Assembly (NCBI RefSeq): GCF_051307045.1
Contig: NZ_CP150452.1
Span: forward strand, 3,100,001-3,164,000
Direction of reading: 5' to 3'
Source: Dryocola sp031988645
GTDB taxonomy: Bacteria; Pseudomonadota; Gammaproteobacteria; Enterobacterales; Enterobacteriaceae
DNA length: 64,000 bases
The position numbers and the translations under genes are program-made. Within the stretch, counting starts at the first letter, position 1. Each line of letters opens with the position of its first letter. This document shows, one piece after another, positions 53,182 to 62,543 of the stretch. Under the pieces are notes generated by a model, which saw nothing but the letters and a program-made list of their open reading frames with translations, was not told the DNA's origin and ran no database searches.

Positions 53182-54664
53182 CTTGATTAAGCGCTTGCGC
53201 TTGCGCATCTGGTTCGGCGTCAGGGTGTTACGTTTGTTGGCAAACGGGTTATCCCCTTCTTTAAACTGGATGCGGATTGGCGTGCCCATTACGTCCAGCG
53301 ATTTACGGAAGTAGTTCATCAGGTAACGCTTGTAGGAATCCGGCAGGTCTTTTACCTGGTTGCCGTGAATGACGACAATCGGCGGGTTGTATCCACCGGC
53401 ATGGGCGTACTTCAGCTTCACGCGGCGGCCGCGCACCAGCGGCGGCTGATGGTCTTCTGCCGCCATGTTCATGATACGAGTCAGCAGCGCGGTGCTCACA
53501 CGACGGGTTGAGCTGTCGTAAGCTTCGCGTACGGATTCAAACAGGTTGCCGACGCCGCTGCCGTGCAGCGCAGAAATAAAGTGCACGCGGGCGAAGTCGA
53601 TAAAGCCAAGACGGTAATCCAGCGTCTCTTTCACCTGTTCTCTGACTTCGTTGCTCAGGGCCGTCCCACTTGTTGACCACGATCACCAGCGAGCGCCCGC
53701 TATTGAGGATAAAGCCCAGCAGCGAGAGATCCTGATCGGAGATGCCTTCACGGGCATCGATAACCAGCAGCACCACGTTGGCGTCTTCAATCGCCTGCAG
53801 CGTTTTGATAACGGAGAATTTCTCAACGGTTTCGGTGATTTTGCCGCGCTTACGCACGCCGGCGGTATCAATCAGCACGTACTCGCGCTCGTCGCGCTCC
53901 ATCGGAATGTAGATGCTGTCGCGCGTGGTGCCCGGCATATCGTAAACCACCACGCGGTCTTCGCCGAGAATACGGTTGGTGAGCGTTGACTTACCTACGT
54001 TAGGGCGGCCAACGATAGCCAGTTTGATAGGCAGATCCTGAGGATTAAACTCTTCCTCTTCTTCCGCCTCCTCTTCTTCGTCTTCAGAAACGATGCCGTT
54101 TTTGGCGTTGAACGCAGCCCAATAGGCGGCGTCCTCATCAATTTCCTCTTCCGCTTCGCGAGGATTGACCTCATCGATAAACGGCATCAGCACGTGTTCG
54201 AGCAGGCTGGTTACGCCACGGCCGTGGGATGCGGCAATAGGGTGAATTTCACCCAGGCCGAGGGAGTAAAAATCAATAACCGCCTGATCCGGGTCCATGC
54301 CGTCAGTTTTGTTCGCCACCAGGAACGTAGGTTTCTGGCGAGAGCGCAGGTGTTTGGCAATAGCCTCATCGGCAGGCATCAAACCTGCGCGCGCATCTAC
54401 CATAAACAGCACGACATCGGCTTCTTCAATCGCCAGCAGGGATTGTTCAGCCATACGTGTTTCAACGCCGTCTTCCGTGCCGTCAATACCACCGGTATCG
54501 ATGGCGATAAATTCACGGCCTTCCACCTCAGCACGACCATACTTGCGGTCGCGAGTCAGCCCCGGGAAATCCGCGACCAGCGCATCTCGGGTACGCGTCA
54601 AGCGGTTAAACAACGTGGATTTTCCGACATTAGGGCGCCCGACAAGCGCAACCACAGGTACCAT
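53161..54664 (-). CDS. der: Ribosome biogenesis GTPase Der (EngA), one frameshift as written
   Basis: Der has two GTPase domains in tandem and a C-terminal KH-like domain, and is needed for 50S ribosome assembly. GRPNVGKST occurs twice (near residues 9 and 210), with NKTD and NKWD as the G4 motifs. The start ATG 54664 (MVPVVALVGRPN) was chosen over 54685. At about residue 334 GACGGCCTG reads GACGGCCCTG (GGG at 53658-53660 on the + strand). Removing one base gives about 500 residues (490 in E. coli). Der is essential in E. coli, so the break is very likely a sequence error. Its last codons form the islet attachment site. Confidence 0.95.
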
Positions 54665-54722
54665 TATAAAAGCCTCATTACTCAAAATTCATCGTCAAAC
54701 GACGCCTAAGCGCGTCGTTCTC

Positions 54723-54761
54723 AAAAACAGGAAACGGCTCCCGGACTTCGGGAACCGTTTC
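54723..54761 (-). terminator. Hairpin between bamB and der, probable terminator
   Basis: On the minus strand GAAACGG(T)TCCCG and CGGGA(G)CCGTTTC pair around a 5-base loop, followed by CTGTTTTTG. It would separate bamB from der, at least in part. Confidence 0.75.
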
Positions 54762-54785
54762 GTACTCGCTAATTATCCGGCAAGT

Positions 54786-55967
54786 TTAGCGTTTGATCGA
54801 GTACAGCGTACCGTCTTTCGCCTGAATCAGCAGTTTATCACTGGCGACGACCGGCTCGGTCTGGAAGCCTGAGCCGTCCATTTTTTGCTGAGCGACAAAG
54901 CGGCCATCGTCGGTGTTAATCCAGTGCATATAGCCTTCGCTGTCGCCAACCACTAAGTAGCCATTATACAGCGCAGGAGAAGTCAGGTTGCGGTGCAGCA
55001 GATCGCTTTGCGTCCACAGCGTAACGCCGCCTTCAGCGTTGAGCGCAATAACGCGGTCATTCTGATCGACCAGGAAGATACGGTTGGCATCAACGATAAA
55101 ATCGTTCACTGAGCCCAGCTCGCGTTTCCACATCACCTGGCCTGAACGCAGGTCCAGCGCGGTCAGATTGCCGTTGTAGGCCAGGGCGTAAACCACACCG
55201 TTGACGATAACCGGCGTGGTATCCACATCGCTCAGACGATCGATTTCCGTCGCGCCCGTCGCCTGGGAAATACGCTGCTGCCAAATCAGCTGACCTTGCT
55301 TCATCAACACCGCGCTGACGCGGCCGTTATCGCCACCCACAATGGCGGCGCCGAAAGCGGTTGACGGCGCTGATTCACCGCGCAGGGAAAGCGCCGGGAT
55401 ATCGAGGTTAACGGTCCATGCTACGGCGCCGTCGGTCTCGTTCATCGCCTGCAGCTGGCCGTTGCTGGTATGCACCAGCACTAAACCGTCGCTGACTACC
55501 GGGCGAGAAAGCACTTCACCCGCGGCTTTGGTTTGCCATGCAATACTACCGTCGGAAGTATTAAGCGCGAAAACCTGCGCTTTTTCGCTGCCGACGTAAA
55601 CATGCGCGCCGGATACCGTCACGCCGCCGGACAGCAACGCCGGGCGGTTGCTGGAGAAGAAGCCGGTTTTCTCAGAGAGATCCACCGACCAGATTTCTTT
55701 GCCGTCATCCGCGTTGACCGCTTTAACGGTGCCGCGGCGGTCGGCCGCATAAACCGCGCTGTCCTGCCAGGCAGGATGAAGGTTGGAATAAAAATCGCCA
55801 ATTCCGCTACCGACCGAAGTGCTCCACACTTTTTCCGGCTCGAACTGGTTTTCAACCTTTGGCAGCGGAGACATTTTAACAACGTCTTCTTCACCGCTGA
55901 ACAATGAGCAGCCGCTGAGCAGCGTCAGAGAAATCAGCCCTGGCACAAGTAATTTACGCAATTGCAT
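54786..55967 (-). CDS. bamB: Outer membrane protein assembly factor BamB (lipoprotein)
   Basis: BamB is an eight-bladed beta-propeller lipoprotein of the BAM complex that contacts BamA. The protein is 393 residues (392 in E. coli). The signal peptide ends in the lipobox LLSGC with Cys20 as the lipidated residue. Repeats with the PQQ-like pattern (for example DGKEIWSVDL, DGSIAWQTKA, SGQVMWKREL) run to the C-terminus. yfgM lies 10 bases upstream. Confidence 0.96.
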   Translation of the reverse strand: MQLRKLLVPGLISLTLLSGCSLFSGEEDVVKMSPLPKVENQFEPEKVWSTSVGSGIGDFYSNLHPAWQDSAVYAADRRGTVKAVNADDGKEIWSVDLSEKTGFFSSNRPALLSGGVTVSGAHVYVGSEKAQVFALNTSDGSIAWQTKAAGEVLSRPVVSDGLVLVHTSNGQLQAMNETDGAVAWTVNLDIPALSLRGESAPSTAFGAAIVGGDNGRVSAVLMKQGQLIWQQRISQATGATEIDRLSDVDTTPVIVNGVVYALAYNGNLTALDLRSGQVMWKRELGSVNDFIVDANRIFLVDQNDRVIALNAEGGVTLWTQSDLLHRNLTSPALYNGYLVVGDSEGYMHWINTDDGRFVAQQKMDGSGFQTEPVVASDKLLIQAKDGTLYSIKR

Positions 55968-55977
55968 CGGGTCCCTC

Positions 55978-56598
55978 TTAGCTGGACAAATTATTAATTT
56001 TCATCTGCATCATTTCGCGCAGTGCAGGAGAAGCGTCGGTCTGCGCGCCTTTACTCCAGGCATCGCGCGCACCTTGCTTATCGCCTTTGCTGAGCAGCGC
56101 TTCACCGCGCAAATCAGCCACTATCGCAACCCAACCTTCGCCTTTAATGCCGTCGAGGGTTTTTAGCGCTGCATCAGCCTGTTTTTGTTGAATCTGGATA
56201 CGAGCCAGACGCATATTGATCAGGGCCTGAAGGTTTGCATCGCCGGTATTGCTCAGACCCTGCTGCAGCTGGGTAGCCGCTTTCGCAAGGTCGTTGTTAT
56301 CTACATACTTCTGAGCCAGTTCCAGCGAAGCCAGCGCGCCGTAAGTATTTTTGGTTTCCGCGGCGAATTTCTCAGCGGCGCTAAGAGTGGCCGGTTGATC
56401 GGCGCGAACAGCGCTGGTGACATTTTGATATTCCAGGGAAGACGCCATCACGGAGTCTGCCTGATGGCTGTTCCAGTAACGCCAGCCGACCAGCGCACCG
56501 ATCCCCAGTACGACGCCTACCACCAGCGCTTTGCCGTTTTCGGCAAAGAAGCGTTTAACCGCTTCCATCTGCTCGTTTTCGTTCTCGTAAACTTCCAC
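55978..56598 (-). CDS. yfgM: YfgM, membrane-anchored TPR protein of the Sec-associated periplasmic chaperone network
   Basis: A 206-residue protein, as in E. coli. It has a short cytoplasmic N-terminus (MEVYENENEQMEAVKRFF), one membrane segment at about 22-42 and a periplasmic TPR domain. E. coli YfgM pairs with the chaperone PpiD at the Sec translocon and also restrains RcsB. It sits between hisS and bamB in a same-strand run. Confidence 0.95.
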   Translation of the reverse strand: MEVYENENEQMEAVKRFFAENGKALVVGVVLGIGALVGWRYWNSHQADSVMASSLEYQNVTSAVRADQPATLSAAEKFAAETKNTYGALASLELAQKYVDNNDLAKAATQLQQGLSNTGDANLQALINMRLARIQIQQKQADAALKTLDGIKGEGWVAIVADLRGEALLSKGDKQGARDAWSKGAQTDASPALREMMQMKINNLSS

Positions 56599-56633
56599 GC
56601 AGTCCTTCTCCTTAACGATTAATCGCCGGGTAA

Positions 56634-57908
56634 TCAGCCCAGCAGCGCCTGCAGATGCGCACCCGTATTTTGTTGTTCTACGGTTTGCTGCTCACCCGTG
56701 CGCAGATCCTTCACCACGACCTGGCCGTTAGCAACTTCGTCTTCGCCCAGAACCAGCGCGACGCGAGCGCCCCACTTGTCCGCGCGTGCGAACTGTTTCT
56801 TAAAGTTGCCGCCGCCGTAGTTGGTCATGAGTTTTAATGCCGGAACCCGATCGCGCAGCTGCTCGGCCAACAGCATGGCGGCAGCTTGCGTTCCCTGACC
56901 CGACGATATCAGGTAAATATCGACAACGGATTCTGCTTTAAATTCAGGATTAATCGCCTGAACCAGTAAAACAAGACGCTCAAGCCCCATCGCGAAGCCA
57001 ACCGCCGGCGCCGCGCGGCCGCCGAGCTGCTCAACCAGGCCATCGTAACGACCGCCGGCGCACACGGTTCCCTGAGCGCCGAGGCTGTTAGTCACCCATT
57101 CGAAAACGGTACGGTTGTAATAGTCAAGGCCACGCACCAGACGCTGATTCACGGTATAGGCGATACCGGCGGCGTCCAGGTAGCGGCACAGGCCGGCGAA
57201 GTGCTCACGCGATTCGTCGTCCAGATAGTCGCCTAACGCCGGCGCGTTATCCAGCAGCGCCTGTACGTCCGGGTTTTTGGAATCCAGTACGCGCAGCGGA
57301 TTGCTGTACATGCGGCGCTGGCTGTCTTCATCCAGCTGCTCTTTAAACTGCTCGAGATAGGCCACCAGCGCTTCGCGGTATTTTGCTCGCGCGTCGAGCG
57401 AACCGATAGAGTTCAGCTCAAGGCGTACGTCTTTATCGATGCCCAGCGCACGCCACCAGCGCGCGGTCAGCATGATGAGCTCAGCGTCGATATCAGGCCC
57501 TTGCAGACCAAAGACCTCAACGCCCAGCTGATTAAACTGGCGATAGCGCCCTTTTTGCGGACGCTCGTGGCGGAACATCGGCCCGATGTACCACAAGCGC
57601 TGTTCCTGATTGTACAGAAGACCATGTTCGATACCGGCACGCACGCAGCCTGCGGTGCCTTCAGGACGCAGCGTCAGGCTGTCACCGTTACGATCCTCAA
57701 AGGTATACATCTCTTTTTCAACCACGTCGGTCACTTCACCAATGGCGCGTTTGAATAACGGGGTCTGCTCTACAATCGGCAAACGAATTTCGCTATAACC
57801 GTAGCTGCCGAGCACCTGTTTCAGAATGCCTTCAATGCGCTGCCAGATGGCGGTTTCGCCCGGCAGGTAATCGTTCATGCCGCGAATGGCTTGAATGTTT
57901 TTTGCCAC
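56634..57908 (-). CDS. hisS: Histidine--tRNA ligase HisS
   Basis: HisS charges tRNA-His. The protein is 424 residues, as in E. coli. Class II motif 2 is FRHERPQKGRYRQF, the histidine-specific block is VRGLDYYNRTVFEW, and motif 3 is AVGFAMGLERL. The C-terminal anticodon-binding domain follows from about residue 330. It lies downstream of ispG with about 117 bases between. Confidence 0.98.
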   Translation of the reverse strand: MAKNIQAIRGMNDYLPGETAIWQRIEGILKQVLGSYGYSEIRLPIVEQTPLFKRAIGEVTDVVEKEMYTFEDRNGDSLTLRPEGTAGCVRAGIEHGLLYNQEQRLWYIGPMFRHERPQKGRYRQFNQLGVEVFGLQGPDIDAELIMLTARWWRALGIDKDVRLELNSIGSLDARAKYREALVAYLEQFKEQLDEDSQRRMYSNPLRVLDSKNPDVQALLDNAPALGDYLDDESREHFAGLCRYLDAAGIAYTVNQRLVRGLDYYNRTVFEWVTNSLGAQGTVCAGGRYDGLVEQLGGRAAPAVGFAMGLERLVLLVQAINPEFKAESVVDIYLISSGQGTQAAAMLLAEQLRDRVPALKLMTNYGGGNFKKQFARADKWGARVALVLGEDEVANGQVVVKDLRTGEQQTVEQQNTGAHLQALLG

Positions 57909-58025
57909 GTTTGTTCTCTGTCGTTTTATACAAAAAATGAACCCGAAATCAGGCTCTTCGCTGTCGCAAAAAGCCCGGCGGGTTCAATCATACACTTCGA
58001 AGCCCTATGCTTCCCATGTTTCGCA

Positions 58026-59147
58026 CTATTTTTCCAGCTGCTGGATGCTAATACGCTGCTTCTCATCGAGCATATTGGCCTTGGCACGAATACGCGCTTC
58101 CAGCTGAGCAATCATGTTGTCATTGTCCATGCGCTCTTTTTGACGTACGCCGTCTTCGTAGAAACCGCTTTTCTTATTGCCGCCCGTCACGCCGAGCGTT
58201 GACACCAGCGCTTCACCCGGGCCGTTGACCACACAGCCAATAATGGAAACGTCCATCGGCGTGATGATGTCTTCAAGGCGCTGTTCAAGGGCGTTTACGG
58301 TGCCGATAACGTCGAACTCCTGGCGCGAACACGTTGGGCAGGCGATGAAGTTAATGCCGCGAGAACGGATGCGCAGTGATTTCAGTATATCGAAGCCAAC
58401 CTTGATCTCCTCAACCGGATCGGCCGCAAGCGAAACGCGCAGGGTATCGCCGATGCCTTCAGAGAGCAGTAAGCCAAGGCCGATGGCCGACTTGACTGAA
58501 CCGCTGCGGAATCCGCCCGCTTCGGTGATCCCTAAATGCAAAGGCTGATCGATCTGTTTTGCCAGCAGGCGATAAGATTCCACCGCAAGGAAAACATCTG
58601 AGGCTTTGACGCTCACCTTGAACTGGTCGAAGTTAAGACGATCAAGGTGATCCACATGGCGCATAGCCGATTCAAGCAGGGCCTGCGGCGTTGGCTCGCC
58701 GTATTTTTCCTGCAGATCTTTTTCAAGCGAGCCGGCATTAACGCCGATGCGAATCGGAATGTTTTTATCACGCGCGCAGTCGACAACCGTCCGGATACGC
58801 TCTTCGCTGCCGATATTGCCCGGGTTGATGCGCAGGCAGTCAACGCCGTATTCGGCAACCTTAAGCGCGATGCGATAGTCGAAATGGATATCGGCGACCA
58901 GCGGAACGTTGACCTGCTGTTTGATAAGCCTGAACGCTTCTGCAGCGTCCATGGTAGGCACCGATACGCGAACGATATCGGCACCGACTCTTTCTAAAGC
59001 TTTAATCTGATTGACCGTGGCTTCCACATCCGTGGTACGGGTGTTGGTCATGGACTGGACGGCGATAGGGGCCCCATCGCCGATAGGCACATTCCCGACA
59101 TAAATGCGCTTAGATTTTCTACGCTGAATCGGGGCTTCGTTATGCAT
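58026..59147 (-). CDS. ispG: 4-hydroxy-3-methylbut-2-enyl diphosphate synthase IspG
   Basis: IspG makes HMBPP in the MEP isoprenoid pathway using a [4Fe-4S] cluster. From ATG 59147 the protein is 373 residues (372 in E. coli), with the ribosome site GGAGACTTG; an in-frame ATG at 59195 overlaps rodZ. Cluster cysteines are in FIACPTCSRQEF and SIIGCVVNGPGEA, and the barrel start is IAVQSMTNTRTTD. It is cotranscribed with rodZ upstream. Confidence 0.97.
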   Translation of the reverse strand: MHNEAPIQRRKSKRIYVGNVPIGDGAPIAVQSMTNTRTTDVEATVNQIKALERVGADIVRVSVPTMDAAEAFRLIKQQVNVPLVADIHFDYRIALKVAEYGVDCLRINPGNIGSEERIRTVVDCARDKNIPIRIGVNAGSLEKDLQEKYGEPTPQALLESAMRHVDHLDRLNFDQFKVSVKASDVFLAVESYRLLAKQIDQPLHLGITEAGGFRSGSVKSAIGLGLLLSEGIGDTLRVSLAADPVEEIKVGFDILKSLRIRSRGINFIACPTCSRQEFDVIGTVNALEQRLEDIITPMDVSIIGCVVNGPGEALVSTLGVTGGNKKSGFYEDGVRQKERMDNDNMIAQLEARIRAKANMLDEKQRISIQQLEK

Positions 59148-59184
59148 TACAAGTCTCCACAAGTACACGTCTCGCCGGAAGCGA

Positions 59185-60177
59185 TTATTCCGCACTCACG
59201 GTCAGACGGGCAACCTGGTTAGTTCTGATAAAGCGACTCAGATCGACAGGTTTACCCTGGAACTGAATCTGTACTGCTGCCGGAGCGCCGATTTTAAGCT
59301 TATACGGTGCCTGGCCGGCCAAATTCAAATTACCGTCTTTACGCTGCATGCCGCTAAAGAGCTTTTTGCCCGTGGCGTCCGTCACTTCCAGCCAGCAATC
59401 GGCGTTGAAATTCATCACCAGCGCGTTAGCGTCCGCGGCAGGCGCAGTTACGCCGGCCTGGTCAGTTGGCAAAGACGCCGCGGCGCCTGCGCCTGGAGCC
59501 GGCGCCGGAGTAGTGGTGTTCTGTGCGTTATCAATCGGAGCCTGGGATGGCGAAACTACCGCTGAATTATCTGCAGTCGCGTTTTGCGCGGTGGCATCTG
59601 CCGGCGGTGATTGAGGATCTTCCTGAACGGGCGCAGGCTGAGTCGCGGCGTCCGGCGCTGATGGGGTATCAGCACCGGTATTTAACGGCACCGACTGCGC
59701 CGTGTTGCCCGCGGACAGCTCCGCAGAGGATTGATCTGCCATGGTGGAGATCTCTTCCTGCTGCGCTTTGTGGTTTTGCCACCACCAGGCGCCGGTCAGA
59801 CCCACCACAACGAACAGAATCAGCCAGGTGAAGCTCATTAACCAGCCGTCGCGTTTTTTGCGGCGCTTGCCTAATGAAAAACTCTGCATCGGAGCCACTT
59901 TCGCCGCCCTGACCGGAGCTTGCTTCTCCATCATCGGCAACAGCTCTTCTTCAGGAATATGCACCAGACGCGCATACGAGCGGATGTAACCACGCAGGAA
60001 AGTCGACGCCAGCTCGGCAGGCGCCTTGTCGTCTTCAATATCCCGAACGGTAGAAACCTTCAGGCATAGCCGTTCTGCCACGGCTTGTTGGCTAAGACCG
60101 AGTTGTTCACGCGCGGTGCGCAAACGAACGCCTGTGGTTTGTGCTGCATTTGTTTCTTGAGTGGCTTCAGTATTCAT
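59185..60177 (-). CDS. rodZ: Cytoskeleton protein RodZ
   Basis: RodZ links MreB filaments to the cell-wall synthesis machinery and keeps rod shape. The protein is 330 residues (337 in E. coli). The N-terminal helix-turn-helix domain (REQLGLSQQAVAERLCLKVSTVRDIE) binds MreB. One membrane segment lies at about 113-133, then a long Ala/Pro/Thr-rich linker, then the periplasmic DUF4115 domain (CWLEVTDATGKKLFSGM). The linker differs most from E. coli, as expected. Confidence 0.95.
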   Translation of the reverse strand: MNTEATQETNAAQTTGVRLRTAREQLGLSQQAVAERLCLKVSTVRDIEDDKAPAELASTFLRGYIRSYARLVHIPEEELLPMMEKQAPVRAAKVAPMQSFSLGKRRKKRDGWLMSFTWLILFVVVGLTGAWWWQNHKAQQEEISTMADQSSAELSAGNTAQSVPLNTGADTPSAPDAATQPAPVQEDPQSPPADATAQNATADNSAVVSPSQAPIDNAQNTTTPAPAPGAGAAASLPTDQAGVTAPAADANALVMNFNADCWLEVTDATGKKLFSGMQRKDGNLNLAGQAPYKLKIGAPAAVQIQFQGKPVDLSRFIRTNQVARLTVSAE

Positions 60178-60602
60178 TAGCTACAACTGCTGGTACTGTT
60201 CATTAAGGAATAGGCACGAGCTTTGTATCGCAACATTTCCGCTACGCCACGCTCACCCGTACCGCGAAACTAATCTGACACCAGAAGGCTAACCTTCAGC
60301 AAAAACTCCAGCCCGCATTACGTAAATCACGTAACCACGCCGTGCGGCGCTTCCGGCCAGTAAGTTAACCATAGACCGCATTTTTAAATGCTGTTGGCTA
60401 ACCCTGCTTAATGCTTGCCCACATACCCTACGGCTAAACTGTTGTTGTGCGGCTACATACTGCCTTAAAGCGCAAAGAAACGCACCGTAATTATTAACCG
60501 GTTTAACGTATAAGGCGCCAAATTTACAGTTAGCGATGATTTGGCGCCTTTTTGCGCTAAACAGAGAAGATTGCGCTCTGTTTTAGCGCACAAAACTGCT
60601 TA
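60178..60602. other. Gap between rlmN and rodZ with a large hairpin
   Basis: About 425 bases without a supported gene. A 10-bp perfect stem GGCGCCAAAT/ATTTGGCGCC at 60514-60548 encloses 15 bases and is followed by five Ts on the + strand, though no gene there runs in that direction. On the minus strand it lies downstream of rlmN with TTATAC after it. The part near 60200 probably holds the rodZ promoter. Confidence 0.55.
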
Positions 60603-61770
60603 TCAGACTGCTTTTACGGCGATAGGTTCACCCTGCATACGCTTACGCATCGTACGCTTGGTGCGGTCGATAACTTCGCCCGCCAGCTGGGCCGCAGGCG
60701 GCATCGATATCATCGCCGCGGGTTTTACGCACGATAGTAGTAAAGCCGTAACTCATTAATACCTTAGAGAAACGGTCGATACGGCTATTGGAGCTGCGGC
60801 CATATGGCGCCCCCGGGAACGGGTTCCATGGAATCAGGTTGATTTTGCACGGCGTATCTTTCAGGCATTCCGCCAGCTGGTGCGCATGCTCGGTGCCGTC
60901 GTTGACGTGATCCAGCAGAACGTACTCGACCGTGACGCGACCCTGATTAGCGTTGGATTTCTCCAGATAGCGACGCACGGCGGCGAGGAAGGTTTCGATA
61001 TTGTACTTTTTGTTGATCGGCATGATCTCGTCGCGAATGTCGTCGGTCGGCGCGTGCAGCGAAATCGCCAGCGCTACGTCGATCATATCGCCCAGCTTAT
61101 CCAGCGCCGGCACCACGCCTGAGGTGGACAGCGTAACGCGACGTTTGGACAGCCCGAAACCGAAATCGTCGAGCATGATTTCCATGGCCGGAACCACGTT
61201 GTTGAGGTTCAGCAGCGGCTCGCCCATGCCCATCATCACCACGTTGGTGATAGGACGCACGCCGGTTTTCTTCTGCGCGCCGATGATTTTCGCCGCGCGC
61301 CAGACCTGGCCGATAATTTCCGATACGCGCAGGTTGCGGTTAAAGCCCTGCTGCGCCGTTGAGCAGAATTTACACTCCAGCGCGCAGCCAACCTGGGATG
61401 AGACGCACAGCGTGGCGCGGTCTTCTTCCGGGATATACACGGTTTCCACAAGCTGATCGGCAATCTTGATCGCCCATTTAATGGTGCCGTCTGCAGAACG
61501 CTGCTCTTCAGCAACCTCCGGCGCACGAATTTCCGCGACTTCTTTCAGCTTGTTGCGCAGCACCTTGTTGATATCGGTCATCTCGTCGAAATCATCACTG
61601 CAGTAGTGATACATCCACTTCATGACCTGATCGGCGCGGAAGGGTTTTTCCCCCATAGCGGCGAAAAACTCGCGCAGCTGCTGACGGTTGAGATCCAACA
61701 GGTTAATTTTTTCAGATTTACCAGAAACAACGGCTACTGGCGTCTCGGAGGTGACAATTTGCTCAGACAT
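60603..61770 (-). CDS. rlmN: Dual-specificity RNA methyltransferase RlmN, one frameshift as written
   Basis: RlmN is a radical-SAM enzyme that makes m2A at 23S rRNA position 2503 and at tRNA position 37. The cluster motif is CALECKFC (CxxxCxxC), with GMGEPLLN as the SAM motif, and the methyl-carrying cysteine is in DIDAACG. Just after it, at about residue 360, GCGGCCAG reads GCGGCCCAG (GGG at 60689-60691 on the + strand). Removing one base restores a C-terminus like that of E. coli, with RTKRTMRKRMQGE, for 388 residues in all (384 in E. coli). The extra base is at GGCC. Confidence 0.94.
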
Positions 61771-61946
61771 AATTTTTTTCCGGCCTCGTTGTTACACGTT
61801 ACGGCCCCAGGTGGGTTAAAAAGATGCGCCCCGGAGAGCGGACTCATCCGGGGCGCAACATTGTACAAATTCTATGGCAAGTATGCCACGACTGAAAGCG
61901 GCCGAAGCCAAATAAAATGTAACGGTCGCTTAACAGTGCATGCCCA

Positions 61947-62378
61947 TTAACGGGTGCGCGGGCACACTTCGCCTTCTGCGAAGAAGTAGGCGATTTCACG
62001 CGCTGCTGATTCTACAGAGTCGGAGCCGTGGGTGCCGTTTTCGGTGAAGCTGTCGGCATAATCCGCACGCAGAGTGCCTGCCAGCGCGTTGTCCGGGTTG
62101 GTGGCGCCCAACAGATCGCGATGACGCTGTACCGCGTTTTCGCCTTCCAGCACGCTCACTACGATCGGGCCGGAGGTCATGAATTCAACCAGGCCGTCAA
62201 AGAATGGACGACCTTCGTGCTCGGCATAGAAGCCCTGCGCCTGCTCTTTGGTCAGGTGCAGCATTTTCGCGCCGACGATTTTAAACCCTGCCGCTTCAAA
62301 ACGAGCATAAATGTTACCAATAACGTTTTTTGCCACCGCGTTTGGTTTGATGATGGAAAAAGTACGTTCAATAGCCAT
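61947..62378 (-). CDS. ndk: Nucleoside diphosphate kinase Ndk
   Basis: Ndk moves the terminal phosphate between nucleoside triphosphates through a phosphohistidine. The protein is 143 residues, as in E. coli. The N-terminus is ERTFSIIKPNAVAKN and the catalytic histidine is in NGTHGSDSVESA (His about 117). It lies between pbpC and rlmN in the same direction as both. Confidence 0.98.
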   Translation of the reverse strand: MAIERTFSIIKPNAVAKNVIGNIYARFEAAGFKIVGAKMLHLTKEQAQGFYAEHEGRPFFDGLVEFMTSGPIVVSVLEGENAVQRHRDLLGATNPDNALAGTLRADYADSFTENGTHGSDSVESAAREIAYFFAEGEVCPRTR

Positions 62379-62543
62379 GATTACCTCTGTGTTTGTTCTG
62401 TTTGACCGGCCAGCCGGTTATGAATTGGCGCCGATTATAATGAGCAAGTCTGTCGTTGCCTATGGACGGAGATAACATTTTTTTAAAATAAGAGTAATTT
62501 CAGCAACACTTTCTCCGTAGGCATGAAAAAAATACGTTTTTCC

